61,520 nt of DNA, from assembly GCA_024697645.1 (NCBI GenBank), contig JAILFH010000074.1, forward strand, positions 1 through 61,520, in the 5' to 3' direction. Under the pieces are notes generated by a model. That model had not been told where the DNA came from and ran no database searches. It was given only the letters and a program-made list of their open reading frames with translations. Positions 36,252 to 45,575 of this stretch are shown piece by piece. A program made the translations under genes and the position numbers. This stretch comes from Prevotella sp. GTDB taxonomy: Bacteria > Bacteroidota > Bacteroidia > Bacteroidales > Bacteroidaceae. Within the stretch, counting starts at the first letter, position 1. Each line of letters begins with the position of its first letter.

Positions 36252-36599
36252 CTATTTCTTATCTCTCAAAACGATGTCACCATTCTCGCCTGTGCGGATA
36301 GACCACGTGTCGAGCATCTCGCTGACGAAGATGCGACCGTCGCCAATCTCACCCGTATGGGCCACCCGAAGAATGACCTTCACGGTGGGATCCACAAACT
36401 GGTCGCGGCAGATAATCGTCAGGGCCACGCGCTCAATGACATCCGTTGAATACTGAACTCCACGATAAATGCGCTCCTCGCGACTCTGACCAATTCCGTG
36501 AACATTGTGATACTCAAACCAGTCGATGTCCGACTGCAACAATGCCTCTTTCACATCCTCAAACTTAGTTTTCCGGATAATTGCTTCAATCCTTTTCAT
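36252..36599 (-). CDS. glnB: Nitrogen regulatory protein PII (GlnB/GlnK)
   Basis: A 115-residue PII signal protein. The T loop (residues about 36-53) contains Tyr50, which aligns with the uridylylated Tyr51 of E. coli, within YRGVQY. The C-terminal signature TGEIGDGRIFV is present. Members bind ATP/ADP and 2-oxoglutarate and report nitrogen status. The pairing with amtB suggests a GlnK-like role of gating the ammonium channel. The T loop differs from E. coli (GQSREERI instead of GRQKGHTEL). A -7 box lies at 36669-36676. Confidence 0.94.
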   Translation of the reverse strand: MKRIEAIIRKTKFEDVKEALLQSDIDWFEYHNVHGIGQSREERIYRGVQYSTDVIERVALTIICRDQFVDPTVKVILRVAHTGEIGDGRIFVSEMLDTWSIRTGENGDIVLRDKK

Positions 36600-36629
36600 T
36601 CTTTTTACCTTTTAATTAATACTAATACC

Positions 36630-36645
36630 TCTTGGCCAAAGAGTT
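36630..36645. promoter_or_regulatory. Palindrome in the glnB leader, candidate operator
   Basis: TTGGCCAA flanked by CTC and AGAG makes an almost perfect inverted repeat, placed between the predicted glnB transcription start and its start codon. A role in nitrogen control is an inference. Confidence 0.35.
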
Positions 36646-36668
36646 GTTCTGAAAAACTTTATCGTGTG

Positions 36669-36676
36669 CAAAATTA
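36669..36676 (-). promoter_or_regulatory. -7 box of glnB-amtB
   Basis: TAATTTTG on the minus strand; leader of about 65 nt. Confidence 0.55.
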
Positions 36677-36876
36677 CGACAATTCGAAAAGATTCGACCT
36701 AAGAATATTTGAATTTAATCTACAAAAACTTGCACAAGTAACAATCTGAAAGTATCAAGGTTGTTTTCGTTATAATCCGAAAGTAATATGTCGTAATCAA
36801 ATTACAAAGTGACACTCAATCGCAAATATTAGAATAAAATGCGAGGCAAATGCGCAGTTTTGGTGACATTTTGCGC

Positions 36877-36884
36877 TAACTTTG
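36877..36884 (+). promoter_or_regulatory. -7 box of gltB, with a long leader
   Basis: TAACTTTG, about 155 bp before the gltB start. The leader holds AATGTT/AACATT (around 36901-36921) and a longer imperfect CGGG...CCCG fold (36958-36984). It may be a regulated leader. Confidence 0.55.
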
Positions 36885-37040
36885 CATCCGAAACAAACAA
36901 AATGTTAGAATTGGCAACATTCTGGGAAATCATCTTTATGAGGTTTATATCCATTAGCGGGCTGTAAGAATCGTAGTTTTCCCGAAAGAATTTGCCAACA
37001 GACGAACGAAAAGGAATAAAAAGATTTAACGAAGGATAAT

Positions 37041-40000
37041 ATGACAAAAACTGAAATTGAAACAGAGCAGGCTGGACTTTACCAAAGCAGTTATGAGCAC
37101 GACGCTTGTGGCGTTGCAATGATCGTGAACATTCACGGCAACAAGAGCCACGAACTCGTTGACAGCGCGCTGCGCGTACTGGAAAACATGCGACATCGCG
37201 GAGCGGAAGTTGGTAAGGACGGCGACGGAGCAGGCATCATGCTCCAGATTCCACATGAGTTTATTCTACTTCAGGGCATTCCCGTACCGGAGAAAGGAAA
37301 ATACGGCACGGGTCTGATGTTTCTGCCGAAGGAAGAGAAGGTGCAGCAGGAGATTCTGAGCATCATGATTGAGGAAATCGAACGCGAGGGACTGCAACTC
37401 ATGCACCTCCGTACGGTTCCCACCAATCCTGAGTGCCTGGGCGAAGCCGCCCTCGGCACCGAGCCCGACATCAAGCAGGTGTTCATCACGGGCATCAGCG
37501 ACGACAAGATTGAATCATTCGCGCGAACCTTATATATCATTCGCAAGAAGATTGAGCGCCGCGTCAGCCACAAGGACTTCTACATCTGCTCACTGAGCAA
37601 CACAAACATCATATATAAAGGAATGCTGTCGTCGATGCAGGTAAGGCAGTATTTCCCCGATCTGACGAATCCCTACTTCACGAGTGGACTCGCGCTGGTG
37701 CATTCGCGCTTCAGCACGAACACCTTCCCCACTTGGTCGCTGGCGCAGCCGTTCCGTCTGCTTGCCCACAACGGTGAGATCAACACCATCCGAGGCAATC
37801 GCGGATGGATGAAGGCGCGTGAGAGCGTGCTTTCGAGCGAGGCCTTAGGCGACGCGCGGGAGATCTCGCCCATCGTGCAGCCGGGAATGTCGGACTCCGC
37901 AAGTCTCGACAACGTGCTGGAGTTCTTCGTGATGTCGGGCTTGTCGCTGCCTCACGCCATGAGCGTGCTCGTGCCTGAGAGTTTCAACGACAAGAACCCC
38001 ATCTCGGAAGACCTGAAGGCGTTCTACGAATATCACTCCATTCTCATGGAGCCCTGGGACGGCCCCGCCGCGCTCCTGTTCAGCGACGGTCGGTTTGCAG
38101 GTGGAATGCTCGACCGCAACGGTCTGCGTCCTGCCCGCTACACGATTACGAAGAACGACATGATGGTCGTTGCGTCGGAAGTGGGCGTGATGGACTTCGA
38201 CCCGACTGAAATCGCGGAGAAGGGCCGCCTGCAGCCAGGAAAGATTCTGCTCATCGACACGCAGGAAGGCAGAATCTACTACGACGGCGAGATCAAGCAG
38301 AAACTCTCTGTGGAGCATCCCTATCGCCAGTGGCTGAGCACCAACCGAATCCAGTTGGAGAACCTGAAGTCGGGTCGTCATGTGGAGAACGGAGTCGACA
38401 ACCTCCTGCAGAAGGAAATCATGTTCGGCTATGGGGCTGAGGACGTCGATACGACGATTGTCCCGATGGCTGTCAACGGTCAGGAGCCGACTGCCTCGAT
38501 GGGCAACGACACTCCGCTCGCCGTGCTGAGCAGTCAGCCGCAGATATTCTTCAACTACTTCCGTCAGCAGTTCGCTCAGGTGACGAATCCCGCCATCGAC
38601 TCCATTCGCGAGGAGTTGGTCATGAGTCTCACCGAATATATCGGACGCGTGGGTACGGGCATTCTGAGTCCCGACGAGACCAACTGCAAGATGGTGCGGC
38701 TGCCCCACCCGATTCTGAACAACACGCAACTGGACATTCTCTGCAACATTCGCTATAAGGGCTTCCACACCATCAAACTCCCGATTCTGTTTGATGCGGC
38801 AAAGGGAGCCGACGGCCTTCGCGTCGCCCTGGACAACTTGTGTCACGAGGCCGAGAACTCCGTCGATAAGGGCTACAACTACATCATCCTCTCCGACCGC
38901 GACGTCGACGAGAAGCATGTGGCAATCCCGAGTCTGCTGGCCGTTTCGGCGGTTCATCACTATCTGATGAATGTCGGAAAACGCGTACAGACGGCGCTGA
39001 TTGTGGAAAGCGGTGAGATTCGCGAGACGATGCACGCCGCTCTGCTGCTGGGCTATGGAGCAAGCGCGCTGTGCCCCTATATGGCATTCGCGATTCTCGA
39101 CAATCTCGTCAAGAAACACAAGATACAGGAAGACTACCACACGGCCGAGAAGAACTACATCAAGGCCGTGAGGAAGGGTCTCTTCAAGATTATGGCGAAG
39201 ATGGGCATCTCGACCATCCGCTCCTATCGCGGTGCGAAGATCTTCGAGAGCATCGGACTCAGCGAGAGTCTGCTGAAGACCTATTTCGGCACGAATATAA
39301 GCACGATTGGCGGCATCGGTCTGGAGAAGATTGCAGCCGACGCCATCGCAATGCACGACCAAGCGTTCGCGAAAAGCGATGCAGCGATACTGCCGAATCT
39401 GGGTCAGTTCCACTGGCGCAAGGACGGAATCCGTCACGCTTGGAATCCCGAGACCATCGCCACGCTCCAACTCGCGACCCGCACGGGAAACTACGCGAAG
39501 TTCAAGGAGTTCACCCGACTGGTTGACGAGAAGGAATCGCCCATCTTCATCCGCGACTTCCTCGGATTCAGGAACAATCCCATCAGCATCGACGAGGTGG
39601 AACCCGTTGAGGAAATCGTCAGCCATTTCGTTGCTGGCGCAATGTCGTTCGGCGCGCTTTCGAAGGAGGCCCACGAGGCCATCTGTCTCGCAATGAACAA
39701 ACTCGGAGGCCGCTCCAACACGGGCGAGGGAGGCGAAGACGCTGAGCGATTCCATTCGACCTACGACGGCATCAGCCTGAACAGCAAGACGAAGCAGGTG
39801 GCCTCTGGTCGATTCGGCGTGACGACCTCCTACTTGATTAATGCGGAGGAAATTCAGATCAAGGTCGCCCAGGGCGCGAAGCCCGGTGAAGGCGGCCAAC
39901 TGCCAGGATTCAAGGTGAACGAGGTGATTGCGAAGACGCGCCACAGCATTCCGGGCATCAGCCTGATCTCTCCTCCCCCTCATCACGACATCTACAGCAT

Positions 40001-41519
40001 TGAGGACTTGGCTCAACTCATCTTCGACCTGAAGAACGTCAATCCGAAGGCAGCCGTCTCGGTGAAACTCGTTGCCGAGAGTGGTGTGGGAACGATAGCC
40101 GCTGGCGTGGCCAAGGCGAAGGCCGACCTGATTGTCATCTCGGGCGCTGAGGGAGGAACGGGCGCATCACCTGCGTCCTCGATGCGATTTGCGGGCATCT
40201 CGCCAGAGATTGGTCTGAGCGAGACCCAGCAGACACTCGTCAGGAACGGACTCCGCTCACAGGTCAGGCTACAGGTCGACGGTCAGTTGAAGACGGGTCG
40301 CGACGTGGTGCTGATGGCCCTGCTCGGTGCCGAGGAATTTGGCTTCGGCACGGGTGTGCTCATCGTGCTCGGCTGCGTGATGATGCGCAAATGTAATCTG
40401 AACACCTGCCCCATGGGCGTTGCTACGCAGAACCCCGAACTGCGCAAGCACTTCATGGGACGCTACGAATATCTCGTGAACTATTTCACGTTCCTCGCTC
40501 AGGAGGTGCGCGAATATCTTGCCCAGTTGGGCTACCGACATCTGAGCGACATCATTGGCCGCACGGATCTCATCGAGACCAAGCTCTCGGTGCTCGACTT
40601 TGGCCGACTCCTCCACCAGGAAGAGGGCGTTCAGCACTTCACGGGCGACGTCAGCAAGCCGAATGTTCCGCTCGGCATGCACGACAGTCTGCTCGACGAG
40701 CAGATGATAGCCGCAACCACTCAGGCCATAGACCATCAGGAGGAGGTGGCGCTGGACTACGCCATTCGCAACACTTGCCGCTCGGTGGGCGCTATGCTCT
40801 CGGGTGTGATTGCGGAGAAATATGGCGAGCAGGGACTGCCCGAGAACACGATCAGCGTGCGCTTCAAGGGGTCGGCGGGTCAGTCGTTTGGCGCATTCCT
40901 CATGAAGGGCGTCACCTTCAAACTCGAAGGCGAGACCAACGACTACTTCGCCAAGGGTCTCTGCGGCGGACGGATTGCGATTCTGCCCCCGACGAGGAGC
41001 CATTTCGCAGCTGAGGACAACATCATCGCGGGCAACACGGGCCTCTACGGCGCTACCTCAGGCGAGATCTACATCAACGGTAAGGTTGGCGAGCGCTTCG
41101 GCGTGCGCAACTCTGGAGCCATCGCCGTCATCGAGGGCGCTGGCGACCATTGCTGCGAATACATGACCGGCGGACGCGTTGTCGTACTGGGCAAGACGGG
41201 GCGCAACTTCGCCGCAGGTATGTCGGGCGGCGTAGCCTACGTCTGGGACAAGGACCACACGTTCGACTATTTCTGCAATATGGATATGGTCGAGATCAAT
41301 CTCGTCGAGGACACCGTGAGCCGCAAGGAACTACACGAACTCATTCGGCAGCACTATCTCTACACGGGTTCGAAACTCGCCCGCACGATGCTCGACGACT
41401 GGCAGCACTACGTGGACGACTTCATCCAGGTGGTTCCGATTGAGTACAAACGCGTACTCCAGGAAGAGCAAATGAACAAATTAAGACAGAAAATAGCAGA
41501 CATGCAAAGAGACTATTGA
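37041..41519 (+). CDS. gltB: Glutamate synthase large subunit (GltB)
   Basis: Large subunit of glutamate synthase (GOGAT), making two glutamates from glutamine and 2-oxoglutarate. After a propeptide of about 22 residues, the Ntn glutaminase Cys23 is visible in EHDACGVAM. The central domain, the FMN-binding synthase domain (GAEGGTGASPASSMRFAG, about residue 1035-1055) and the [3Fe-4S] cysteine cluster (CVMMRKCNLNTCPMG, about 1112-1124) follow. The C-terminal beta-helix is rich in Gly (GGRVVVLGKTGRNFAAGMSGG). At 1492 residues it is full length. gltD begins 2 bp after its stop codon. Confidence 0.97.
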   Translation: MTKTEIETEQAGLYQSSYEHDACGVAMIVNIHGNKSHELVDSALRVLENMRHRGAEVGKDGDGAGIMLQIPHEFILLQGIPVPEKGKYGTGLMFLPKEEKVQQEILSIMIEEIEREGLQLMHLRTVPTNPECLGEAALGTEPDIKQVFITGISDDKIESFARTLYIIRKKIERRVSHKDFYICSLSNTNIIYKGMLSSMQVRQYFPDLTNPYFTSGLALVHSRFSTNTFPTWSLAQPFRLLAHNGEINTIRGNRGWMKARESVLSSEALGDAREISPIVQPGMSDSASLDNVLEFFVMSGLSLPHAMSVLVPESFNDKNPISEDLKAFYEYHSILMEPWDGPAALLFSDGRFAGGMLDRNGLRPARYTITKNDMMVVASEVGVMDFDPTEIAEKGRLQPGKILLIDTQEGRIYYDGEIKQKLSVEHPYRQWLSTNRIQLENLKSGRHVENGVDNLLQKEIMFGYGAEDVDTTIVPMAVNGQEPTASMGNDTPLAVLSSQPQIFFNYFRQQFAQVTNPAIDSIREELVMSLTEYIGRVGTGILSPDETNCKMVRLPHPILNNTQLDILCNIRYKGFHTIKLPILFDAAKGADGLRVALDNLCHEAENSVDKGYNYIILSDRDVDEKHVAIPSLLAVSAVHHYLMNVGKRVQTALIVESGEIRETMHAALLLGYGASALCPYMAFAILDNLVKKHKIQEDYHTAEKNYIKAVRKGLFKIMAKMGISTIRSYRGAKIFESIGLSESLLKTYFGTNISTIGGIGLEKIAADAIAMHDQAFAKSDAAILPNLGQFHWRKDGIRHAWNPETIATLQLATRTGNYAKFKEFTRLVDEKESPIFIRDFLGFRNNPISIDEVEPVEEIVSHFVAGAMSFGALSKEAHEAICLAMNKLGGRSNTGEGGEDAERFHSTYDGISLNSKTKQVASGRFGVTTSYLINAEEIQIKVAQGAKPGEGGQLPGFKVNEVIAKTRHSIPGISLISPPPHHDIYSIEDLAQLIFDLKNVNPKAAVSVKLVAESGVGTIAAGVAKAKADLIVISGAEGGTGASPASSMRFAGISPEIGLSETQQTLVRNGLRSQVRLQVDGQLKTGRDVVLMALLGAEEFGFGTGVLIVLGCVMMRKCNLNTCPMGVATQNPELRKHFMGRYEYLVNYFTFLAQEVREYLAQLGYRHLSDIIGRTDLIETKLSVLDFGRLLHQEEGVQHFTGDVSKPNVPLGMHDSLLDEQMIAATTQAIDHQEEVALDYAIRNTCRSVGAMLSGVIAEKYGEQGLPENTISVRFKGSAGQSFGAFLMKGVTFKLEGETNDYFAKGLCGGRIAILPPTRSHFAAEDNIIAGNTGLYGATSGEIYINGKVGERFGVRNSGAIAVIEGAGDHCCEYMTGGRVVVLGKTGRNFAAGMSGGVAYVWDKDHTFDYFCNMDMVEINLVEDTVSRKELHELIRQHYLYTGSKLARTMLDDWQHYVDDFIQVVPIEYKRVLQEEQMNKLRQKIADMQRDY

Positions 41520-41521
41520 TT

Positions 41522-42865
41522 ATGGGAAATCCGAAAGCATTTTTAGAGATACACCGCCAGGAGGCTGGTTATCGACCGATTCACGATAGAATTCACGATT
41601 TCGGTGAGGTTGAGCAGACGCTGAACACTCGCGAGCGCAAGTTGCAGGCAAGTCGCTGTATGGATTGCGGCGTACCCTTCTGCCACTGGGCTTGTCCGCT
41701 GGGCAACAAACCGCCTGAATGGAACGACGCGCTGTATAAGGGTGAGTGGGAGAAAGCCTATCATCTGCTCAGCGCCACCAATCCCTTCCCCGAGTTCACG
41801 GGCCGTATCTGTCCCGCGCTCTGCGAGAAGGCTTGCATCCTCAACCTGATTGAGCACGAGCCCACAACGAACCGCGAGGACGAGTGCGCCATCACCGAGG
41901 CCGCCTTCCGCGAGGGCTACATCAAGGTTCATCAGCCCGAGCGCAACGGCAAGCGAGTGGCGGTGATTGGTGCGGGTCCTGCGGGACTGGCAGCAGCCAA
42001 CGAACTCAATCTGATGGGCTACAGCGTGACGGTGTTTGAGAAGAATGAAGCCAGTGGCGGACTGTTGCGATATGGTATTCCCAACTTCAAACTGAACAAG
42101 GCGATTATCGACCGCCGCATGAGTCTGCTCGAGCAGGAAGGCATTGAGTTCCGCTATGGTGAGGCCGTCGAGTGCGATGCTGTGTTCGCAAGTCAGTACG
42201 ATGCGGTCGTCATCGCCACAGGCACTCCCACTGCCCGCGACCTTCGGATTCCCGGACGCGACCTCAGTGGTGTTCATTTCGCATTAGAACTGCTCTCTCA
42301 GCAGAACAGAGTGTTGGCAGGAATGGAGTTTTCGAAAGACCAACGCATCACGGCCAAGGGCAAGGATGTACTCGTGATTGGCGGTGGCGACACGGGAAGC
42401 GACTGCATCGGAACTGCCCATCGTCAGGGCTGCAAGAGCGTCACTCAGATTGAGATTATGCCGAAGCCCGTCGAGGGTCCCGTTGACCCCAAGAACCCGT
42501 GGCCGAACTTCCCGCGTACGCTCAAGACTACGAGTAGCCACGAGGAAGGCTGCACGCGCCGCTGGAACATTAACTCGCTCGAGTTTCTCGGCAAAGACGG
42601 TAAACTCACGGGTGTGAAGGTGCAGGAAATTGACTGGGAACCCAATCCCGAAGGCGGTCGTCCGCTGATGGTGGAGAAGGGCAAGCCGGAGATCATCAAG
42701 GCCGAACTCGTGCTGTTGGCAATGGGCTTTCTGAAACCTGAGCATCCACAGTATCCCGACAATGTGTTCGTCTGCGGCGATGCGGCCAATGGTGCCTCGC
42801 TCGTGGTGAGGGCAATGGCAAGCGGCATTCAGACCGCCAGGAAGATTGATTCTTATCTCAAATAA
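41522..42865 (+). CDS. gltD: Glutamate synthase small subunit (GltD)
   Basis: The electron-input subunit of glutamate synthase, which passes electrons from NAD(P)H through FAD and Fe-S centres to GltB. The N-terminal cysteine clusters (CMDCGVPFCHWACP, then CPALCEKAC) are present. So are the FAD site GAGPAGLAAANE (about residue 147) and the NAD(P) site GGGDTGSDC (about 286). The ATG at 41522 is preferred over a TTG two codons earlier that overlaps the gltB stop. Its last twelve codons are echoed twice in the downstream spacer. Confidence 0.96.
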   Translation: MGNPKAFLEIHRQEAGYRPIHDRIHDFGEVEQTLNTRERKLQASRCMDCGVPFCHWACPLGNKPPEWNDALYKGEWEKAYHLLSATNPFPEFTGRICPALCEKACILNLIEHEPTTNREDECAITEAAFREGYIKVHQPERNGKRVAVIGAGPAGLAAANELNLMGYSVTVFEKNEASGGLLRYGIPNFKLNKAIIDRRMSLLEQEGIEFRYGEAVECDAVFASQYDAVVIATGTPTARDLRIPGRDLSGVHFALELLSQQNRVLAGMEFSKDQRITAKGKDVLVIGGGDTGSDCIGTAHRQGCKSVTQIEIMPKPVEGPVDPKNPWPNFPRTLKTTSSHEEGCTRRWNINSLEFLGKDGKLTGVKVQEIDWEPNPEGGRPLMVEKGKPEIIKAELVLLAMGFLKPEHPQYPDNVFVCGDAANGASLVVRAMASGIQTARKIDSYLK

Positions 42866-42869
42866 AAGA

Positions 42870-43037
42870 AATTCGGACTGAAAGGAAGACTGAGTATTAT
42901 CTCAAATTAAACATCATTAATTGAAGTTAGTTTAAACTTAAAGCCAAAAAATAGAGAACATTCAGACTGCAAGGAAGATTGGGATTTTTCTCAAATAGAA
43001 AACATTCAATAAAGTTATATTAAACATAAAACCAAAC
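42870..43037 (+). repeat. Two degenerate echoes of the gltD 3' end forming the glnN leader
   Basis: The end of gltD (42826-42866; IQTARKIDSYLK then stop) is followed by two related copies. Copy 1 at 42870-42911 reads IRTERKTEYYLK without the stop. Copy 2 at 42959-42998 reads IQTARKIGIFLK and ends in TAG. The AT-rich stretches after each copy are also similar (both end near TTAAAC...AAAACCAAA or AAAGCCAAA), so the leader is a tandem duplication of about 88 bp. Confidence 0.75.
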
Positions 43038-43043
43038 TTGATT

Positions 43044-45260
43044 ATGGAAGCATTAAGATTTCAGGTTGTCGGCGAGGCGTTCAAGAAGAAGCCGCTCGAC
43101 GTAAAAACACCCAGTGAGAGACCTTGTGAGTATTTCGGACGCAAAGTCTTTAACCGCGAGAAGATGTATAAATATCTGCCGAAGGATATTTATGAGAAGA
43201 TGATCGACGTGATGGACAACGGAGCCCAACTCGACCGCACGGTGGCCGACGGCGTTGCTGCTGGCATGAAGCAGTGGGCTACGGAGAATGGCGTCACTCA
43301 CTATACACACTGGTTCCAGCCCCTGACGGAGGGAACGGCCGAGAAGCACGACTCTTTCATCGAGCACGACGGCAAGGGCGGAATGGTAGAGGAGTTCACG
43401 GGTAAGTTGCTCGTGCAGCAGGAACCCGACGCGTCTTCGTTCCCCTCTGGCGGTATCCGCTCTACCTTCGAGGCACGCGGCTATTCGGCTTGGGACCCCA
43501 CGTCGCCCGTGTTCATCATCGACGATACACTCTGTATTCCTACGGTCTTCATCTCCTATAGCGGTGAGGCACTCGACTACAAGGCTCCCCTGCTGCGCGC
43601 GCTTCATGCTGTGAACGTCGCTGCGACCGACGTCTGCCACTATTTCGACCCAACGGTGAAGAAGGTGACGAGCAACCTCGGATGGGAACAGGAATATTTC
43701 CTCGTCGACGAAGGACTCTTCGCCGCTCGTCCCGACTTGCTGCTGACGGGTAGAACGCTGATGGGTCACGACAGCGCGAAGAACCAGCAGATGGAAGACC
43801 ACTATTTTGGTTCTATCCCCGAGCGCGTCTCTGCCTTCATGAAGGAACTCGAGATTGTAGCCCTCGAACTGGGTGTTCCCTGTAAGACTCGCCACAATGA
43901 GGTTGCGCCGAACCAGTTTGAACTTGCTCCTATCTTCGAAGATACGAACCTCGCTGTGGACCACAACATGCTGCTGATGTCGGTGATGAAGCGAGTTGCC
44001 CGCAAGCATGGATTCCGCGTGCTGCTTCACGAGAAGCCATTTGCCGGTATCAACGGTAGCGGTAAGCACAACAACTGGAGCCTTTCCACCGACAACGGCA
44101 TTCTGCTGCACGCCCCGGGAAAGACGCCTGAGCAGAACCTTCGTTTCGCTGTGTTCATCGTTGAGACACTCATGGGTGTCTATCGCCACAATGGTTTGCT
44201 GAAGGCAAGTATCATGTCGGCCACCAATGCCCATCGTCTGGGTGCCAACGAGGCTCCTCCCGCCATCATCTCGTCGTTCCTCGGCAAGCAGGTGTCGGAA
44301 CTTCTCAACCACATCGAGATGGCCGACAGGGAAGACATTCTGTCGATGGTCGGCAAGCAGGGACTGAAGATGGACATCCCCTCGATTCCCGAACTGCTCA
44401 TCGACAACACCGACCGAAATCGCACATCGCCCTTCGCGTTCACGGGTAACCGTTTCGAGTTCCGTGCCGTAGGTAGTGAGGCCAACTGCGCCAGTGCGAT
44501 GATTGCGCTCAACAGTGCCGTTGCAGAAGCGCTCGTCGACTTCAAGAAGCGTGTCGACGCCCGTATTCCCGCATTGGAGAAGGAACTTGCTGGCACAGGC
44601 CATACGGCTACGTTCCATGCGATTATCGATGTGCTCCGCGAAGACATCAAGACCTGTAAGCCAATTCGCTTCGACGGTAATGGCTACAGCGACGAATGGG
44701 TTGTGGAAGCAGAGAAGCGCGGACTGGACATCGAGAAGTCGTGTCCGAGAATTTTCGAGCGCTATCTTGATCCCGAAAGCATTCAGATGTTCGAGAGTCT
44801 CGGTGTGATGACGAAGACCGAACTGGAGGCTCGCAACGAGGTGAAATGGGAAACCTACACGAAGAAAATCCAGATTGAGGCTCGTGTGCTGGGCGACCTC
44901 TCGATGAACCACATCATTCCCGTGGCCACTCACTATCAGACGCAGTTGCTGAAGAATGTGGAGAATATGGCGGAGGTGTTCCCGAAGGACAAGGCCAACA
45001 AACTCTCTGCTCGCAACGTGACGATTATTGAGGAGATTGCCGAGCGCATTTCCAATATCGAGCGACTCGTTGAGGAACTCGTCAGTGCCCGCAAAATCGC
45101 CAATAAGATTGAGAGTGAGCATGCGAAGTCACTTGCCTATCACGACAATGTGGAACCGAAACTCGACGAGATTCGCTATCAGATTGACAAACTGGAGTTG
45201 ATCATCGACGACTCACTCTGGCCCTTACCCAAGTATCGCGAACTCCTGTTCATACGCTAA
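43044..45260 (+). CDS. glnN: Glutamine synthetase type III (GlnN)
   Basis: ATP-dependent synthesis of glutamine from glutamate and ammonia. At 738 residues it is the large GSIII type first known from Bacteroides, much longer than GSI. Visible conserved stretches include EYFGRKVFNREKMYKYL at the N-terminus, a GSIII-typical FPSGGIRSTFEARGYSAWDP, the catalytic-core motif GINGSGKHNNWS and the C-terminal helical region. A TTG two codons upstream is less likely than the ATG at 43044. It follows gltD after 178 bp of duplicated leader and may share its transcript. Confidence 0.96.
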   Translation: MEALRFQVVGEAFKKKPLDVKTPSERPCEYFGRKVFNREKMYKYLPKDIYEKMIDVMDNGAQLDRTVADGVAAGMKQWATENGVTHYTHWFQPLTEGTAEKHDSFIEHDGKGGMVEEFTGKLLVQQEPDASSFPSGGIRSTFEARGYSAWDPTSPVFIIDDTLCIPTVFISYSGEALDYKAPLLRALHAVNVAATDVCHYFDPTVKKVTSNLGWEQEYFLVDEGLFAARPDLLLTGRTLMGHDSAKNQQMEDHYFGSIPERVSAFMKELEIVALELGVPCKTRHNEVAPNQFELAPIFEDTNLAVDHNMLLMSVMKRVARKHGFRVLLHEKPFAGINGSGKHNNWSLSTDNGILLHAPGKTPEQNLRFAVFIVETLMGVYRHNGLLKASIMSATNAHRLGANEAPPAIISSFLGKQVSELLNHIEMADREDILSMVGKQGLKMDIPSIPELLIDNTDRNRTSPFAFTGNRFEFRAVGSEANCASAMIALNSAVAEALVDFKKRVDARIPALEKELAGTGHTATFHAIIDVLREDIKTCKPIRFDGNGYSDEWVVEAEKRGLDIEKSCPRIFERYLDPESIQMFESLGVMTKTELEARNEVKWETYTKKIQIEARVLGDLSMNHIIPVATHYQTQLLKNVENMAEVFPKDKANKLSARNVTIIEEIAERISNIERLVEELVSARKIANKIESEHAKSLAYHDNVEPKLDEIRYQIDKLELIIDDSLWPLPKYRELLFIR

Positions 45261-45283
45261 TCCGTTTTCTTTGGAAAACAAGA

Positions 45284-45545
45284 CTACGAGCCGACGAGTC
45301 TATAAGCCGACAAGACTTTTAGATCCGTTGACTCGTAGCCTCGTTGTCTCATTGACTTTTAGACTAGTAGGCTCGTTGACTCATAGTCTCAGTGACTTTT
45401 AGAATAGTAGTCTCGTAGCCTCGTTGACTTGTTGGCTCATAGCCTCGTTGACTTGTTGGCTCATAGTCTCGTTGACTTGTTGGCTCGTTGACTTGTTAGT
45501 TCGTTGACTTGTTAGTTCGTTAACACGTAGCCTCGTTGACCCCCA
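45284..45545. repeat. Octamer-period tandem array after glnN
   Basis: About 30 degenerate 8-bp units such as TCGTTGAC, TTGTTGGC, TCATAGCC and TTTTAGAC follow each other with strict 8-bp spacing. Within it a 24-bp higher-order unit (three octamers) repeats at 45418-45490. The first five units (45284-45325) are in the opposite orientation, so the array can fold back. A short TTTTC/GAAAA stem lies just before it (45266-45280). Confidence 0.8.
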
Positions 45546-45575
45546 AAATAGAGATTTAGAACATTTTGAAAGTTT

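Noticed and set aside
37845..40016. 723-codon open frame antisense to gltB
   Set aside because: gltB is certain here, and the antisense product shows no domain.
43053..45122. 689-codon open frame antisense to glnN
   Set aside because: Shadow of the GSIII gene.
45284..45545. CRISPR or integron array (octamer region)
   Set aside because: Strict 8-bp tandem units, no spacers, no integrase.
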